Shown here one piece after another: positions 51,275 through 59,113 of a DNA stretch of 64,000 nt. Positions within the stretch are counted from its first letter, which is position 1, and each line of letters opens with the position of its first letter. The notes under the pieces are model-generated. The model ran no database searches. It worked only from the letters and a program-made list of their open reading frames with translations, and was not told where the DNA came from. Source of the DNA: Alphaproteobacteria bacterium (GTDB lineage Bacteria > Pseudomonadota > Alphaproteobacteria > Rhodospirillales > Casp-alpha2). Made by a program: the position numbers and the translations under genes. The DNA lies in contig JACNJX010000042.1 in the NCBI GenBank assembly GCA_014382345.1, forward strand, positions 36,003 through 100,002. The letters run 5' to 3'.

Positions 51275-52054
51275 ATGACGGATATTGTCCTGGTTGATCG
51301 CGATGGCGACATCGCGACCGTGATCCTCAATCGTCCCGACAAACTCAATGCCTTTACCAAGGGCATGTGGGGGCGGCTGGGCGCGGTGATGGACGAGTTG
51401 TCGGCGGATACGGCGCTCCGCTGCATTATCCTGCGCGGCGCCGGCGACAAAGCCTTCAGCCCCGGCAACGATATTTCCGAATTCGCCGACGAACGCTCCA
51501 ATTCCACTCAAGCCGAAGCCTATGGCGAATTCATGAACGCGACCATTGCGGCCATTCGCGCCTGTCCCGTTCCCAAGGTGGCGATGATCAAGGGCGTCTG
51601 CGTCGGCGGCGGTCTCGAGGTGGCGGGCCTGTGCGATATTCGTATAGGCGGGGAATCCAGCCGTTTCGGCGCACCGATCAGCAAACTTGGGCTGGTCATG
51701 GGATATAAGGAGTTGGGCGCGCTCAGTGACTTGGTCGGTGCGCAGGCGGCGTATGAGATCCTGCTCGAAGGCCGCATCCTCGGCGCCACCGAAGCCCTGC
51801 AAAAAGGCATCCTTAGCCGTATCGTGCCCGATGATGAGGTGGAAGCGGAAGCCCTGGCGACGGCCCGGCGCATTGCCGACGGCGCGCCGCTGGTACATCG
51901 TTGGCACCGGAAATTCCTCGACCGTATGGCCGACCCGACGCCTTTGAGCGAGGAAGAGATCAAGGAAGCCTACGCGTGCTACGACACCGAGGATTTCAAG
52001 ACCGGGTATTCGGCGTTTCTGGAAAAGAAAAAACCGGATTTCAAGGGGCGTTGA
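51275..52054 (+). CDS. Enoyl-CoA hydratase/isomerase family protein
   Basis: The 259-residue protein has the crotonase fold: ATVILNRPDKLNAFTKGMW, the oxyanion-hole segment KAFSPGNDISEF, VPKVAMIKGVCVGGGLEVAGLCDIRI with a glutamate at a catalytic position, and FGAPISKLGLVMGYKELGAL. The acyl-CoA substrate is unknown. It sits 1 nt before a CoA-transferase gene, so the two probably act in one acyl-CoA pathway. Confidence 0.9.
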   Translation: MTDIVLVDRDGDIATVILNRPDKLNAFTKGMWGRLGAVMDELSADTALRCIILRGAGDKAFSPGNDISEFADERSNSTQAEAYGEFMNATIAAIRACPVPKVAMIKGVCVGGGLEVAGLCDIRIGGESSRFGAPISKLGLVMGYKELGALSDLVGAQAAYEILLEGRILGATEALQKGILSRIVPDDEVEAEALATARRIADGAPLVHRWHRKFLDRMADPTPLSEEEIKEAYACYDTEDFKTGYSAFLEKKKPDFKGR

Positions 52055-52055
52055 T

Positions 52056-53264
52056 ATGACGGGTTCCGGCGGCCCTCTCACGGGCATGAAAGTCATCGAA
52101 CTGGCGCACATCATGGCCGGGCCGGCCTGCGGCCTGATGCTGGCCGATATGGGCGCCGACGTGATCAAGGTGGAGAAGGTTCCCGGCGGCGACGATTCCA
52201 GGCGCTTCCTGCCGCCTGATATCGATGGCGAAGCGGCGTCGTTCCTGATGATGAACCGCAACAAGCGGGGCATTGCCGTCAACCTGAAGGAACCCGGCGG
52301 CAAGGCCGTGCTCAAGCGGCTTTTGAAAACCGCCGACGTGGTGATTGAAAACTACCGGCGCGATACCATGGACAAGCTGGGTCTGGGCTACGACGACCTG
52401 AAACAAGACAACCCCGGCCTGATCTATTGCGCGATTTCAGGTTTCGGACGCACCGGGCCCTACGCTGACCGGGGCGGGTTCGACCTGATCGCCCAGGGCA
52501 TGAGCGGCCTGATGAGCATTACCGGCGAAGGGCCGGGCCGCCCACCGGTCAAGATGGGCGCGCCGGTCACCGACATCACGGCGGGCATTCTGGGCGCCAT
52601 GGCGGTCTCCGCGGCCTACGCCCACAAACTGAAAACCGGCGAAGGGCAGAAGATCGATACCTCGCTGTTCGAGGCCGGTATCGTTCACACTTATTGGCAG
52701 TCGGCTATCGGGCTGGCTACCGGCGAGGCCCCCGGACCCATGGGCTCGGCCCATCCCCTGAACGGCCCCTATCAGGCTTTTCAGACATCGGATGGCTGGA
52801 TCACGCTGGGGGCGGCCAATCAGAAGAACTGGTTACGGCTGCTGGAGGTTCTGGAAGCGCCGGAAATCGCCGACGATCCCCGTTTCCTGGAAAATTCGGA
52901 CCGCATGGGTCACCTCAAGGAACTGGAAGCGGTGCTGGGTGAAATCTTTTTAAAGCATTCCACCGAAGACTGGCTGGGCCGACTGGAAGCCGCCGGCGTG
53001 CCCGCCGGGCCGGTGTTGAATGTCAATCAGATGCACGAAGATCCCCACGTGCTCGCCCGCGACATGATTGTCGAGACAGACCACAGCCGCTTAGGGCCGG
53101 TCAAGACGATCGGCCTGCCGGTGAAGTTTTCCAAAACGCCGGGCGGGGTGGCCACCGGCGCGCCGGTTTATGGCGAGCACACCCGGGAAGTTCTGACGGA
53201 ATATGATTACGGTGAAGAAGAAATCAATGACCTGATCGCCAAGGGTGCGGTGGTCGCGGACTAA
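52056..53264 (+). CDS. CaiB/BaiF (class III) CoA-transferase
   Basis: The 402-residue protein begins with GMKVIELAHIMAGPACGLMLADMGADVIKVE, including an Asp-containing ADMGADVIK motif, and has KRGIAVNLK, VVIENYRRDTMDKLGLGYDDL and PVKMGAPVTDITAG, all typical of class III CoA-transferases. The nucleophilic Asp is expected in the MGAPVTDITAG segment. The enzyme moves CoA between carboxylic acids; donor and acceptor are unknown. Its TAA interlocks with the bufC2 stop on the other strand (CTAA, 53261-53264). Confidence 0.92.
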   Translation: MTGSGGPLTGMKVIELAHIMAGPACGLMLADMGADVIKVEKVPGGDDSRRFLPPDIDGEAASFLMMNRNKRGIAVNLKEPGGKAVLKRLLKTADVVIENYRRDTMDKLGLGYDDLKQDNPGLIYCAISGFGRTGPYADRGGFDLIAQGMSGLMSITGEGPGRPPVKMGAPVTDITAGILGAMAVSAAYAHKLKTGEGQKIDTSLFEAGIVHTYWQSAIGLATGEAPGPMGSAHPLNGPYQAFQTSDGWITLGAANQKNWLRLLEVLEAPEIADDPRFLENSDRMGHLKELEAVLGEIFLKHSTEDWLGRLEAAGVPAGPVLNVNQMHEDPHVLARDMIVETDHSRLGPVKTIGLPVKFSKTPGGVATGAPVYGEHTREVLTEYDYGEEEINDLIAKGAVVAD

Positions 53265-54040
53265 GTTTTTATCGCGGTGATCCAGCCGTGTTCGACCCAA
53301 CTTCTCAGGAAACCGGCCACGGCGGCGGCATCGTCGCCGAGATTTTCGGTCAGGGCTTCGCAAAGCGCGCCGAAGGTGGCGCCGCCCAAGGCGGCTTCCA
53401 GCACCCCCTCTTCCCCATCGGCCAAGGAGCGGAAATAGACTTGGGTTTCCTGACGCCAGATGGCCCAGGCTACCGGCTCGTCCTGTTGTTCTAGCGCGGG
53501 GATGTCATCGTCTTCGTCCTGCACGGCCTGGCGAAACGGAGGCACTGACCAAGTCAGGTCAAGCCGCCGAAGGCTGGGGTGAAACCGGAAAACAAGCCCG
53601 GCCCAATCCTCAGGCGGAATTTGCCCGAAGGTATCGACGCCGACGGTATCTTCATCCGCCGCATCGGCGGCTTCCCCCAAAGCCCATTCCCAGGCCGCCA
53701 ACTGGGCCAGTTCCGGGTGGTTTTGCCAAGGGGCAACGTCGCTGAGGTACGCCGCCATACCGCGTCCGTACCAGCGAATGGAATAATGTTTTGACGGGGT
53801 TTGGGCGATGTATTCACGACCCAACGTCTCGAATACCTCGTCGCCGAGAAGCGCCCTAAGGGCCTGGTAGTCGTCTTCCAGGGCTTCCAGCAAGCTCAGC
53901 CGGTAACCGGTGTGATAAATGCCGAGAAGCTTTTCCGCCGTGGCGTTGGATGTGGACCGGGTAATGTCCAGCGGCGCCGGGCCGTCGTTGATGACGTAAT
54001 CGTGGAACCGGGCCTGGGCATCTGTCAGGGGCGTTGCCAT
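53261..54040 (-). CDS. bufC2: BufC2: DUF2063 (HvfC/BufC-type) partner protein of MNIO maturase
   Basis: The 259-residue protein has the DUF2063 N-terminal pattern (DAQARFHDYVIN, KLLGIYHTGYRLSLLEALEDDYQALRALLGDEVFETLGREYI) and ends with a helical LxxxW region. Family members form complexes with DUF692/MNIO enzymes and help recruit and position the precursor peptide. The start ATG shares one base with the bufB2 stop (TGATG at 54038-54042), giving tight coupling. The name follows bufferin nomenclature; the gene is the third of bufA2-bufB2-bufC2 and overlaps the CoA-transferase stop. Confidence 0.86.
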   Translation of the reverse strand: MATPLTDAQARFHDYVINDGPAPLDITRSTSNATAEKLLGIYHTGYRLSLLEALEDDYQALRALLGDEVFETLGREYIAQTPSKHYSIRWYGRGMAAYLSDVAPWQNHPELAQLAAWEWALGEAADAADEDTVGVDTFGQIPPEDWAGLVFRFHPSLRRLDLTWSVPPFRQAVQDEDDDIPALEQQDEPVAWAIWRQETQVYFRSLADGEEGVLEAALGGATFGALCEALTENLGDDAAAVAGFLRSWVEHGWITAIKT

Positions 54041-54888
54041 CAGGCGGCCTTCGCCAATGCCGCGCCGGCGACGGTGCGGGCATGGTCCAGTTCGTTGACC
54101 AGATCGGCCAACGGTGGGATGTCGGCGTCGCGCTCGATCATGGTCGGCACGGGGCCAAACAGGCGAAGCGCATCGGCGTACAGGCTCCATACCGGGTCAA
54201 TCACTTCCCGGTCATGGGTGTCGATGATGTGACTGCCTGCGTTACTGTGCCCGGCGAGATGGATCTGGCGCACCCGCTTGGCAGGGATGTCGGCCAGATA
54301 AGCCTGGGCGTCGAATTCGTGGTTGAAGGCGCTGACGTAAATATTGTTCACGTCGAGCAGAATATGGCAATCGGCCTGGGTTGCGATCTCGGCCAGGAAT
54401 TGGGCCTCGGGGATGGCGGAATCGGTAAAGCCTACGTAGGACGATGGATTTTCAAGCAAAATGCGGCGGCCCAGGAAATCCTGAACCGTTTTCACCCGCT
54501 CGATTACATGGCTCAGGGATTCCTCGGTATAGGGCAACGGCAGAAGGTCGTGGGAGTTGACGCCTTGAAACCCGGTCCAGCACAGATGATCGGACATCCA
54601 TTCCGGCTCGACCCGTTCGGCCAAGGCTTTAAGGTCTTTCAAGTAGTCCCGGTCCAGCGGATCGACGGAGCCAATGGACATGGAAACCCCGTGCATGACG
54701 ATGGGGAACCGTTCACGGATGCGATCCAGGTAGTGAATCGGTTTGCCACCGGGGACCAGATAGTTTTCGCTGATGATCTCGAACCAGTCGACGCGGGCAG
54801 CAGGACCGGAGGGATCGTCGAGGATGCCATCGTAGTGGGGAGGACGCAAACCAAGGCCGAAGCCCAGAAATTCTTTAGTCATTGTCAT
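54040..54888 (-). CDS. bufB2: BufB2: MNIO (DUF692) bufferin maturase
   Basis: The 282-residue protein matches DUF692, a TIM-barrel multinuclear non-heme iron oxidative enzyme family that includes MbnB of methanobactin synthesis. The likely iron ligands and active-site residues are kept: E41 (SENY), H66 (MHGVS), D100-H101 (SDHLCW), E146-N147 (LLENPSSY), D179 with the following NN ([11 protein letters not shown]), H210 and H214 (IHLAGH), D223/H225 (DTHD) and E252/D254 (IERDADIP). It probably oxidises cysteines of BufA2. ATG 54888 is chosen; 54882 is also possible. Confidence 0.9.
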   Translation of the reverse strand: MTMTKEFLGFGLGLRPPHYDGILDDPSGPAARVDWFEIISENYLVPGGKPIHYLDRIRERFPIVMHGVSMSIGSVDPLDRDYLKDLKALAERVEPEWMSDHLCWTGFQGVNSHDLLPLPYTEESLSHVIERVKTVQDFLGRRILLENPSSYVGFTDSAIPEAQFLAEIATQADCHILLDVNNIYVSAFNHEFDAQAYLADIPAKRVRQIHLAGHSNAGSHIIDTHDREVIDPVWSLYADALRLFGPVPTMIERDADIPPLADLVNELDHARTVAGAALAKAA

Positions 54889-54913
54889 ATTAACCACACT
54901 GATACGTAGGGGT

Positions 54914-54980
54914 GATTCGAAACAAGGACACGGCAACCGATGAGGGAGACACCATCCGCTGCCGGCCTTGTGTTCGAATC
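54914..54980 (-). promoter_or_regulatory. Long hairpin in the bufA2-bufB2 gap
   Basis: GATTCGAAACAAGG (54914-54927) pairs with CCTTGTGTTCGAATC (54966-54980) with one bulged base; inside, CGGCA (54931-54935) pairs with TGCCG (54960-54964) and GATG (54939-54942) with CATC (54953-54956). It lies 12 nt after the bufA2 stop and 25 nt before the bufB2 start, with no U tract on the minus strand. It probably stabilises the bufA2 message or limits read-through into bufB2 (inference). Confidence 0.7.
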
Positions 54981-54992
54981 AGACAGTCAACC

Positions 54993-55247
54993 TTATTTGG
55001 TGACCGTGCCGCCTTTCTTGGTGCATTCTTCCGCAGTCTCGGTCACGACAAAGCCCTGACCCTTGCAGGCGTTCTGGCCTTTGCAGGCGTTGGTCGCGGT
55101 CTTGCAGGCGCCGGTGCCCTTGCAGGAGTTGATGCCGGTACAATGTACGCTAGCTGCCTGGACGTTGCCCGCGGTCATCACGGGGGCGGCCAGGAAAAAG
55201 GCGGCGGCGGTAGCGGCGAGAATGGTGGTGTTGGTCTTGGTGTTCAT
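54993..55247 (-). CDS. bufA2: BufA2-type bufferin precursor peptide with CKG repeats
   Basis: The 84-residue peptide has a Sec signal (about residues 1-31, ending near NVQA) and a short mature region with six cysteines at 36, 42, 48, 55, 61 and 75. Four lie in a repeat of the type CKGxxxC or CKxxxxxC ([24 protein letters not shown]). This matches the BufA2 class of periplasmic bufferin-type metallophores. Cysteines would be modified by BufB2/BufC2 and bind copper after export (inference from the family). GAGG lies 7 nt before the ATG. It is the first gene of the minus-strand operon. Confidence 0.86.
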   Translation of the reverse strand: MNTKTNTTILAATAAAFFLAAPVMTAGNVQAASVHCTGINSCKGTGACKTATNACKGQNACKGQGFVVTETAEECTKKGGTVTK

Positions 55248-55537
55248 TTTGAAACCTCATCTGATAAAAGTTTTGTTGCGTTCCGCAAGACGCCGGAAGA
55301 ATTCATCTCCCTCTTGCGAGTGCGGGGATACCCTAGCGGGGTAAAAAAAAATCTCAAATAAACTGCGTTCACGTACGCGTGAGGTGTTTAGGCATGGTGT
55401 CCCGGCGCGTGAATCCCGGTCACGGGATTTTGATGGAGGGTGAGGGGTTGTGTCTTTTGGTTGCCGGCCGGAATTCTTATGTTGAAAAGGCATTCACCCC
55501 CCCTGACCGGGGCTTTAGAGAAAAAGGAAGACGAAGT
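55248..55537. promoter_or_regulatory. Shared bidirectional control region of the two bufferin operons
   Basis: The 290 bp between bufA2 and bufA1 hold no gene. Three inverted repeats are visible: TACCC-TAGCG-GGGTA (55329-55343), TCACG-TACG-CGTGA (55369-55382) and AATCCCG-GTCA-CGGGATT (55412-55429). On the minus strand, TTGAGA (55352-55357) and TAGGGT (55330-55335), 16 nt apart, make a possible promoter for bufA2 overlapped by the first repeat. A TATGTT at 55478-55483 may be the -10 for bufA1, without a clear -35. No recognised copper-regulator or ECF motif was found. Confidence 0.5.
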
Positions 55538-55831
55538 ATGAAAAGCACCCTTACCCTCCTGTCGGCGGCTGTCCTCGCAACGGCGATGACCGGCGCCATC
55601 ACCACCGCCGATGCCGTGGCCAAGGAAAAGAAGAAATCCGAAAAATGTTTCGGTGTCGCCTTGAAGGGCCAAAACGACTGCGCCGCCGGTCCGGGCACGT
55701 CGTGCGCCGGAACCTCCACCGTCGATTACCAGGGCAACGCCTGGAAGCTGGTGCCCGGCGGAACCTGCATCAAAATGGGCGGCACGCTGAAAGAACATGC
55801 CGGAAATGCCGCGCCGAAGCCGAAGGGCTGA
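55538..55831 (+). CDS. bufA1: BufA1-type bufferin precursor peptide (DUF2282)
   Basis: The 97-residue peptide has a Sec signal (about residues 1-26, ending near TTADA) and a mature DUF2282 region with four cysteines at 37, 48, 56 and 77 in [33 protein letters not shown] and [14 protein letters not shown]2282 peptides are the bufferin 1 class; in Caulobacter, cysteines are converted to copper-binding heterocycles by the BufB/BufC complex and protect against copper stress. AAGGAAG lies upstream of ATG 55538, which begins the signal peptide; the longer frame from 55379 is rejected. Confidence 0.92.
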   Translation: MKSTLTLLSAAVLATAMTGAITTADAVAKEKKKSEKCFGVALKGQNDCAAGPGTSCAGTSTVDYQGNAWKLVPGGTCIKMGGTLKEHAGNAAPKPKG

Positions 55832-55841
55832 GGTAACTAAA

Positions 55842-56762
55842 TTGACGACAGTCGGTCGAAATGAATCATCCCCGGGGCGTGCTCCCGGGGATGATCAATT
55901 ATCCAAATCCGTTGGGATCAGCCTCAAGCCGGTCCATTTCGACGCGATTCTGGAGACCCGCCCGGATGTCGGCTTTTTCGAGGCGCATCCGGAAAACTAT
56001 ATGCAGGGCGGCGGCCCTATGGTTCAGGGCCTGCGGGACGCGGGGGACCGCTATCCCCTTTCCCTGCACGCGGTGGGTTTGTCCTTAGGCTCGCCCGGTC
56101 CCGTCGATAGCGTTCATCTCGGCCGGCTCAAGCGTCTGGTCGAAGACGTTCAGCCAAGGCTGGTTTCCGATCATCTGTCCTGGTCGCGGACGGGCGGTGT
56201 CTGCCTGCCCGATCTTCTGCCTTTGCCGTACACGCAAGAAGTGCTCGGCGTGGTGAGCGACAATGTTTCCAGGGTCCAGGATGTTTTGGGCCGGGCCATC
56301 CTGATCGAAAACCCGTCCCTCTATCTGTGCCCCAAAGTGTCGAAGGACGAGGTCGTTGCCATGAACGAAACCGATTTCCTCGCCGCCCTGACCTGGAAGA
56401 CCGGTTGCGGCATATTACTGGACATCAACAACGTCTACGTCAGCGCAAACAATACCGGCCTCGACGCCATGGCGTATCTGGCGGGAATCGAGAAAGGCTC
56501 CGTCGGGGAAATTCACCTCGCCGGTCACAAGACCGAAAGCGGCCCGGCGGGTACCATCCTGATCGACGATCACGGCGGTCCCGTGGCCGACGACGTATGG
56601 GATTTGTACCGCTTGGCGTTAAAGCGGCTGGGTCCGGTGCCGACACTGGTGGAATGGGATACCGACGTGCCGTCCCTGGGCACCCTGTTGGCGGAGGCCG
56701 ATAAAGCCAAAGCCCTGTTGCAACAAGTCCTTCTGTCGGGGTCTCATGAGCACGCTGCATGA
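55842..56762 (+). CDS. bufB1: BufB1: MNIO (DUF692) bufferin maturase
   Basis: The 306-residue protein is a second DUF692/MNIO enzyme, only distantly similar to BufB2 but with the same active-site set: E51 (PENYM), H76 (LHAVGLSLG), D110-H111 (SDHLSW), E156-N157 (IENPSLY), D194 (LLDINNVYVSA), H225 and H229 (EIHLAGH), D243/H244 (IDDHGG), and E271 and D275 (VEWDTDVP). The start is placed at TTG 55842, with GAGG 8 nt upstream and 10 nt after the bufA1 stop; ATG 55797 would overlap bufA1. Codons 9-18 form half of a strong hairpin. It overlaps bufC1 by 17 nt. Confidence 0.91.
   Translation: MTTVGRNESSPGRAPGDDQLSKSVGISLKPVHFDAILETRPDVGFFEAHPENYMQGGGPMVQGLRDAGDRYPLSLHAVGLSLGSPGPVDSVHLGRLKRLVEDVQPRLVSDHLSWSRTGGVCLPDLLPLPYTQEVLGVVSDNVSRVQDVLGRAILIENPSLYLCPKVSKDEVVAMNETDFLAALTWKTGCGILLDINNVYVSANNTGLDAMAYLAGIEKGSVGEIHLAGHKTESGPAGTILIDDHGGPVADDVWDLYRLALKRLGPVPTLVEWDTDVPSLGTLLAEADKAKALLQQVLLSGSHEHAA
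55865..55895 (+). promoter_or_regulatory. Perfect 12-bp hairpin at the start of bufB1
   Basis: ATCATCCCCGGG (55865-55876) pairs perfectly with CCCGGGGATGAT (55884-55895) around a 7-nt loop. It begins 34 nt after the bufA1 stop and lies within the first codons of bufB1. No U tract follows. It could block RNase or ribosomes and so favour bufA1 product over bufB1 product (inference). Confidence 0.75.
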
Positions 56763-57531
56763 ATTTCAAACCGGGTTCGTCAAGGCCCTGTGGTCGGCGG
56801 ACGAAGTATTGCCGGAAGAAGGCTTCGCCATGGGCGGCATTCCCGTTGCCGCCGGGCTTGCCGTATACCGCAACAACGTGTTCGCCGGATTGGCGGGCGT
56901 CCTGGGCGATTTGTATCCGGTCGTGAAAATGCTGGTGGGGGACGCGTTCTTCGCCCACGCGGCACAGGAATTTGTCAAATCCCACCCGCCGGCATCGCCG
57001 GTGCTGGCGGAATACGGCGGCGATTTCCCAGATTTTCTGGCCGCCTTCGAAGCGGCGGAGTCCGTGCCATACCTGTCCGGCGTGGCGGAACTGGAACTGG
57101 CCCGGCATCAGGCGCTGTCCGCACCGGAAGCCGAACCGCTTGCGGCTTCGGCCTTGAAAGCCGTTCCAGAGGAGCACTTGGCCGTTCTTTGTTTTGAATT
57201 CCATCCGTCCGTCCGGCTGGTGGCCTCGGTCTTTCCGGTCGACGCCATCTGGGCCGCGCACCAGAAAAATTGCGAAAAGGATCAGGTATTCGACGTGTCG
57301 GCCTTTGATATACCAGACAGGGCGGCGCGCCTGCTTGTCGCCCGTCCGGGAGAGAGCATCGAGACTATGGAATTATCCCACGAGGCCTTTGATTTCGTTT
57401 CCCGCCTGATCGTGGGTGAGCCTTTGGGACGCGCTTTTACGGCTGCCGGAGACGGGTGGGATCCTCAGCAGACGCTGGCGGACCTTCTGGTTTTCGGCGC
57501 TTTTACAGGTTTTCAATTGACTGAGGGGTAG
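56746..57531 (+). CDS. bufC1: BufC1: DUF2063 partner protein of MNIO maturase
   Basis: The 261-residue protein begins HEFQTGFVKALWS and has the DUF2063 pattern LAVYRNNVFAGLAGVLGDLYPVVKMLVGDAFFAHAAQEFV, closely parallel to BufC2. It ends with LADLLVFGAFTGFQL. It is expected to bind BufB1 and present BufA1. It overlaps bufB1 by 17 nt and is followed after 4 nt by bufD. Confidence 0.89.
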   Translation: MSTLHEFQTGFVKALWSADEVLPEEGFAMGGIPVAAGLAVYRNNVFAGLAGVLGDLYPVVKMLVGDAFFAHAAQEFVKSHPPASPVLAEYGGDFPDFLAAFEAAESVPYLSGVAELELARHQALSAPEAEPLAASALKAVPEEHLAVLCFEFHPSVRLVASVFPVDAIWAAHQKNCEKDQVFDVSAFDIPDRAARLLVARPGESIETMELSHEAFDFVSRLIVGEPLGRAFTAAGDGWDPQQTLADLLVFGAFTGFQLTEG

Positions 57532-57535
57532 TCCC

Positions 57536-58012
57536 ATGAGCGACACGACTGTTTCCGCGTCCGAACCGGGAGCGGCCAATAAAGTCCGGGGTCTCGTTCG
57601 CCGTTTGATCGGACTGTTCGACGCCACGCCGCACTGGCTGCTTGCCGCCGTCGCCCGTATCAGCGTCGCTACGGTTTTCTGGAAGTCCGGACGGACCAAG
57701 GTGGATGGGTTTTCGATCAAGGATTCGACCTTTTTCCTGTTCGAGAATGAATATAACGTGCCGCTCCTGCCGCCGGAGTTGGCGGCCACCATGGCGACCA
57801 TTGCCGAGCACTTGTTTCCAATCCTTTTGGTTATCGGGCTGGCGTCGCGGTTCAGCGCCCTGGCACTGCTGGGCATGACCGTCGTCATTCAGCTGTTCGT
57901 CTACCCGTCGGCGTGGTCGGTGCATATCCTTTGGGCGATGGCGCTTTTGTATATCATCGGCCGCGGTCCCGGCCCGCTGGCGCTCGATCACCTGATACAA
58001 AAGCGTTTCTAG
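57536..58012 (+). CDS. bufD: BufD: DoxX-family membrane protein
   Basis: The 158-residue protein has about four hydrophobic helices (LLAAVARISVATVFWKSG, AATMATIAEHLFPILLVIGLASR, LALLGMTVVIQLFVYP, WAMALLYIIGRGPGPLALDHLI) and the DoxX/SURF4-like pattern. DoxX proteins occur as the fourth gene of bufferin 1 operons; their job may be redox support of the thiol chemistry, but it is not established. Its TAG interlocks with the stop of the convergent protease (CTAG, 58009-58012). The minus-strand bufferin operon has no such gene. Confidence 0.87.
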   Translation: MSDTTVSASEPGAANKVRGLVRRLIGLFDATPHWLLAAVARISVATVFWKSGRTKVDGFSIKDSTFFLFENEYNVPLLPPELAATMATIAEHLFPILLVIGLASRFSALALLGMTVVIQLFVYPSAWSVHILWAMALLYIIGRGPGPLALDHLIQKRF

Positions 58013-58992
58013 AGCATTTCCAGGGTTGTCGTCTTTTCCTGTCCGCCGCGCAGATAGGTGACGGGAATGGGTTCGCCCGGCGAATGCAAATGAAGCGCGC
58101 CGGGCACGTCGCTGGTTTGGCGGATCGCCCGGTCCCCGATCCTGGTCAGAATATCCCCCACCTTTAGCCCCGCTTTCATACCGGCGCCCTCGGGGGCCAG
58201 GCGGACCACAGCGGCGCCGGACAGGGTGGCGCGTTCGGGTTCGCTCAATGGCCGCACCGTGACCCCGGATTTTCCATACAGAACCTTTCCGTGCTCCTTC
58301 AGGTCGCGGACGACCCGAAGCACAAGTTTCAGGGAGGATGCGAAGTTCACCCCGATGTTGGCGTCGCTGTCCTTGGTGAAAATGGCCGAGACCAGGCCGA
58401 TCAGGCGACCCTTGCCGTCGATCAAAGCACCGCCCGACCCGCCCGGATTGACCACCGCATCGGTCTGGAGAAAATCCTCGATCGGGTTAAACCCGGTGCC
58501 CGTGCGGTGCAGCGCCGAGGCGACGCCACAGGTGACCGACAGGCCAAGCCCGAACTGATTGCCGATGGCGCAGACGCGCGCGCCCAAGCCCGGTTCCGGC
58601 CCGAATGGCGGAACCGGCAGGTCGATGGCGGCCTTGATCAGGGCCAGGTCCGTGCGCGGATCGCGGCCGATGATGCTTGCGGGAAGGATTCGTCCGTCGG
58701 CCATGCGGATTTTGATTGTTTCCGCCCGGCCGATGACATGAAGGTTTGTCGCCAGATGCCCGCCCGGCAAAACGGCGACGGCGGTGCCTTCCGGATTTTT
58801 CGGCCGGCCTTTGTTGTTGCCGTTGCCGTATCCCGGCCACTGGGGCAGGACGCTGACGACGGATTTCAAAATGTCCGGGGAAAACGGCTCTGCGTGAACG
58901 GGGGCCGGGGGCTGTACCCACAAGACGGCGAAGAACGCCACGATAACCGGGAAAACCGTCAGGACGGGTTTGGGTTGGGGGCGGGTTTGCAA
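58009..58992 (-). CDS. HtrA/Deg-type periplasmic serine protease with one PDZ domain
   Basis: The 327-residue protein starts at TTG 58992, with GGGAG 8 nt upstream, and begins with a Sec signal (PVLTVFPVIVAFFAVLWVQPPAPVHA). The trypsin-like domain keeps the triad: His in LATNLHVIG, Asp in RDPRTDLALIK and Ser in VNPGGSGGALID. A C-terminal PDZ domain (AGMKAGLKVGDILTRIGD) follows. The ORF reaches back to 59421 but that part is antisense to the next gene. It probably degrades misfolded periplasmic proteins. It is tail to tail with bufD. Confidence 0.9.
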   Translation of the reverse strand: MQTRPQPKPVLTVFPVIVAFFAVLWVQPPAPVHAEPFSPDILKSVVSVLPQWPGYGNGNNKGRPKNPEGTAVAVLPGGHLATNLHVIGRAETIKIRMADGRILPASIIGRDPRTDLALIKAAIDLPVPPFGPEPGLGARVCAIGNQFGLGLSVTCGVASALHRTGTGFNPIEDFLQTDAVVNPGGSGGALIDGKGRLIGLVSAIFTKDSDANIGVNFASSLKLVLRVVRDLKEHGKVLYGKSGVTVRPLSEPERATLSGAAVVRLAPEGAGMKAGLKVGDILTRIGDRAIRQTSDVPGALHLHSPGEPIPVTYLRGGQEKTTTLEML

Positions 58993-59113
58993 TGTCGTGG
59001 CTCCCTTGCGTAATGGAGCAAAACAATTAAACGCTTTTCCTTTCCGAGGCAAAGCCTCTGGCGGATGGGGTTCGCTCGGGGTATGGATGGAGCCGGGTTC
59101 AGGAAACATGGAT

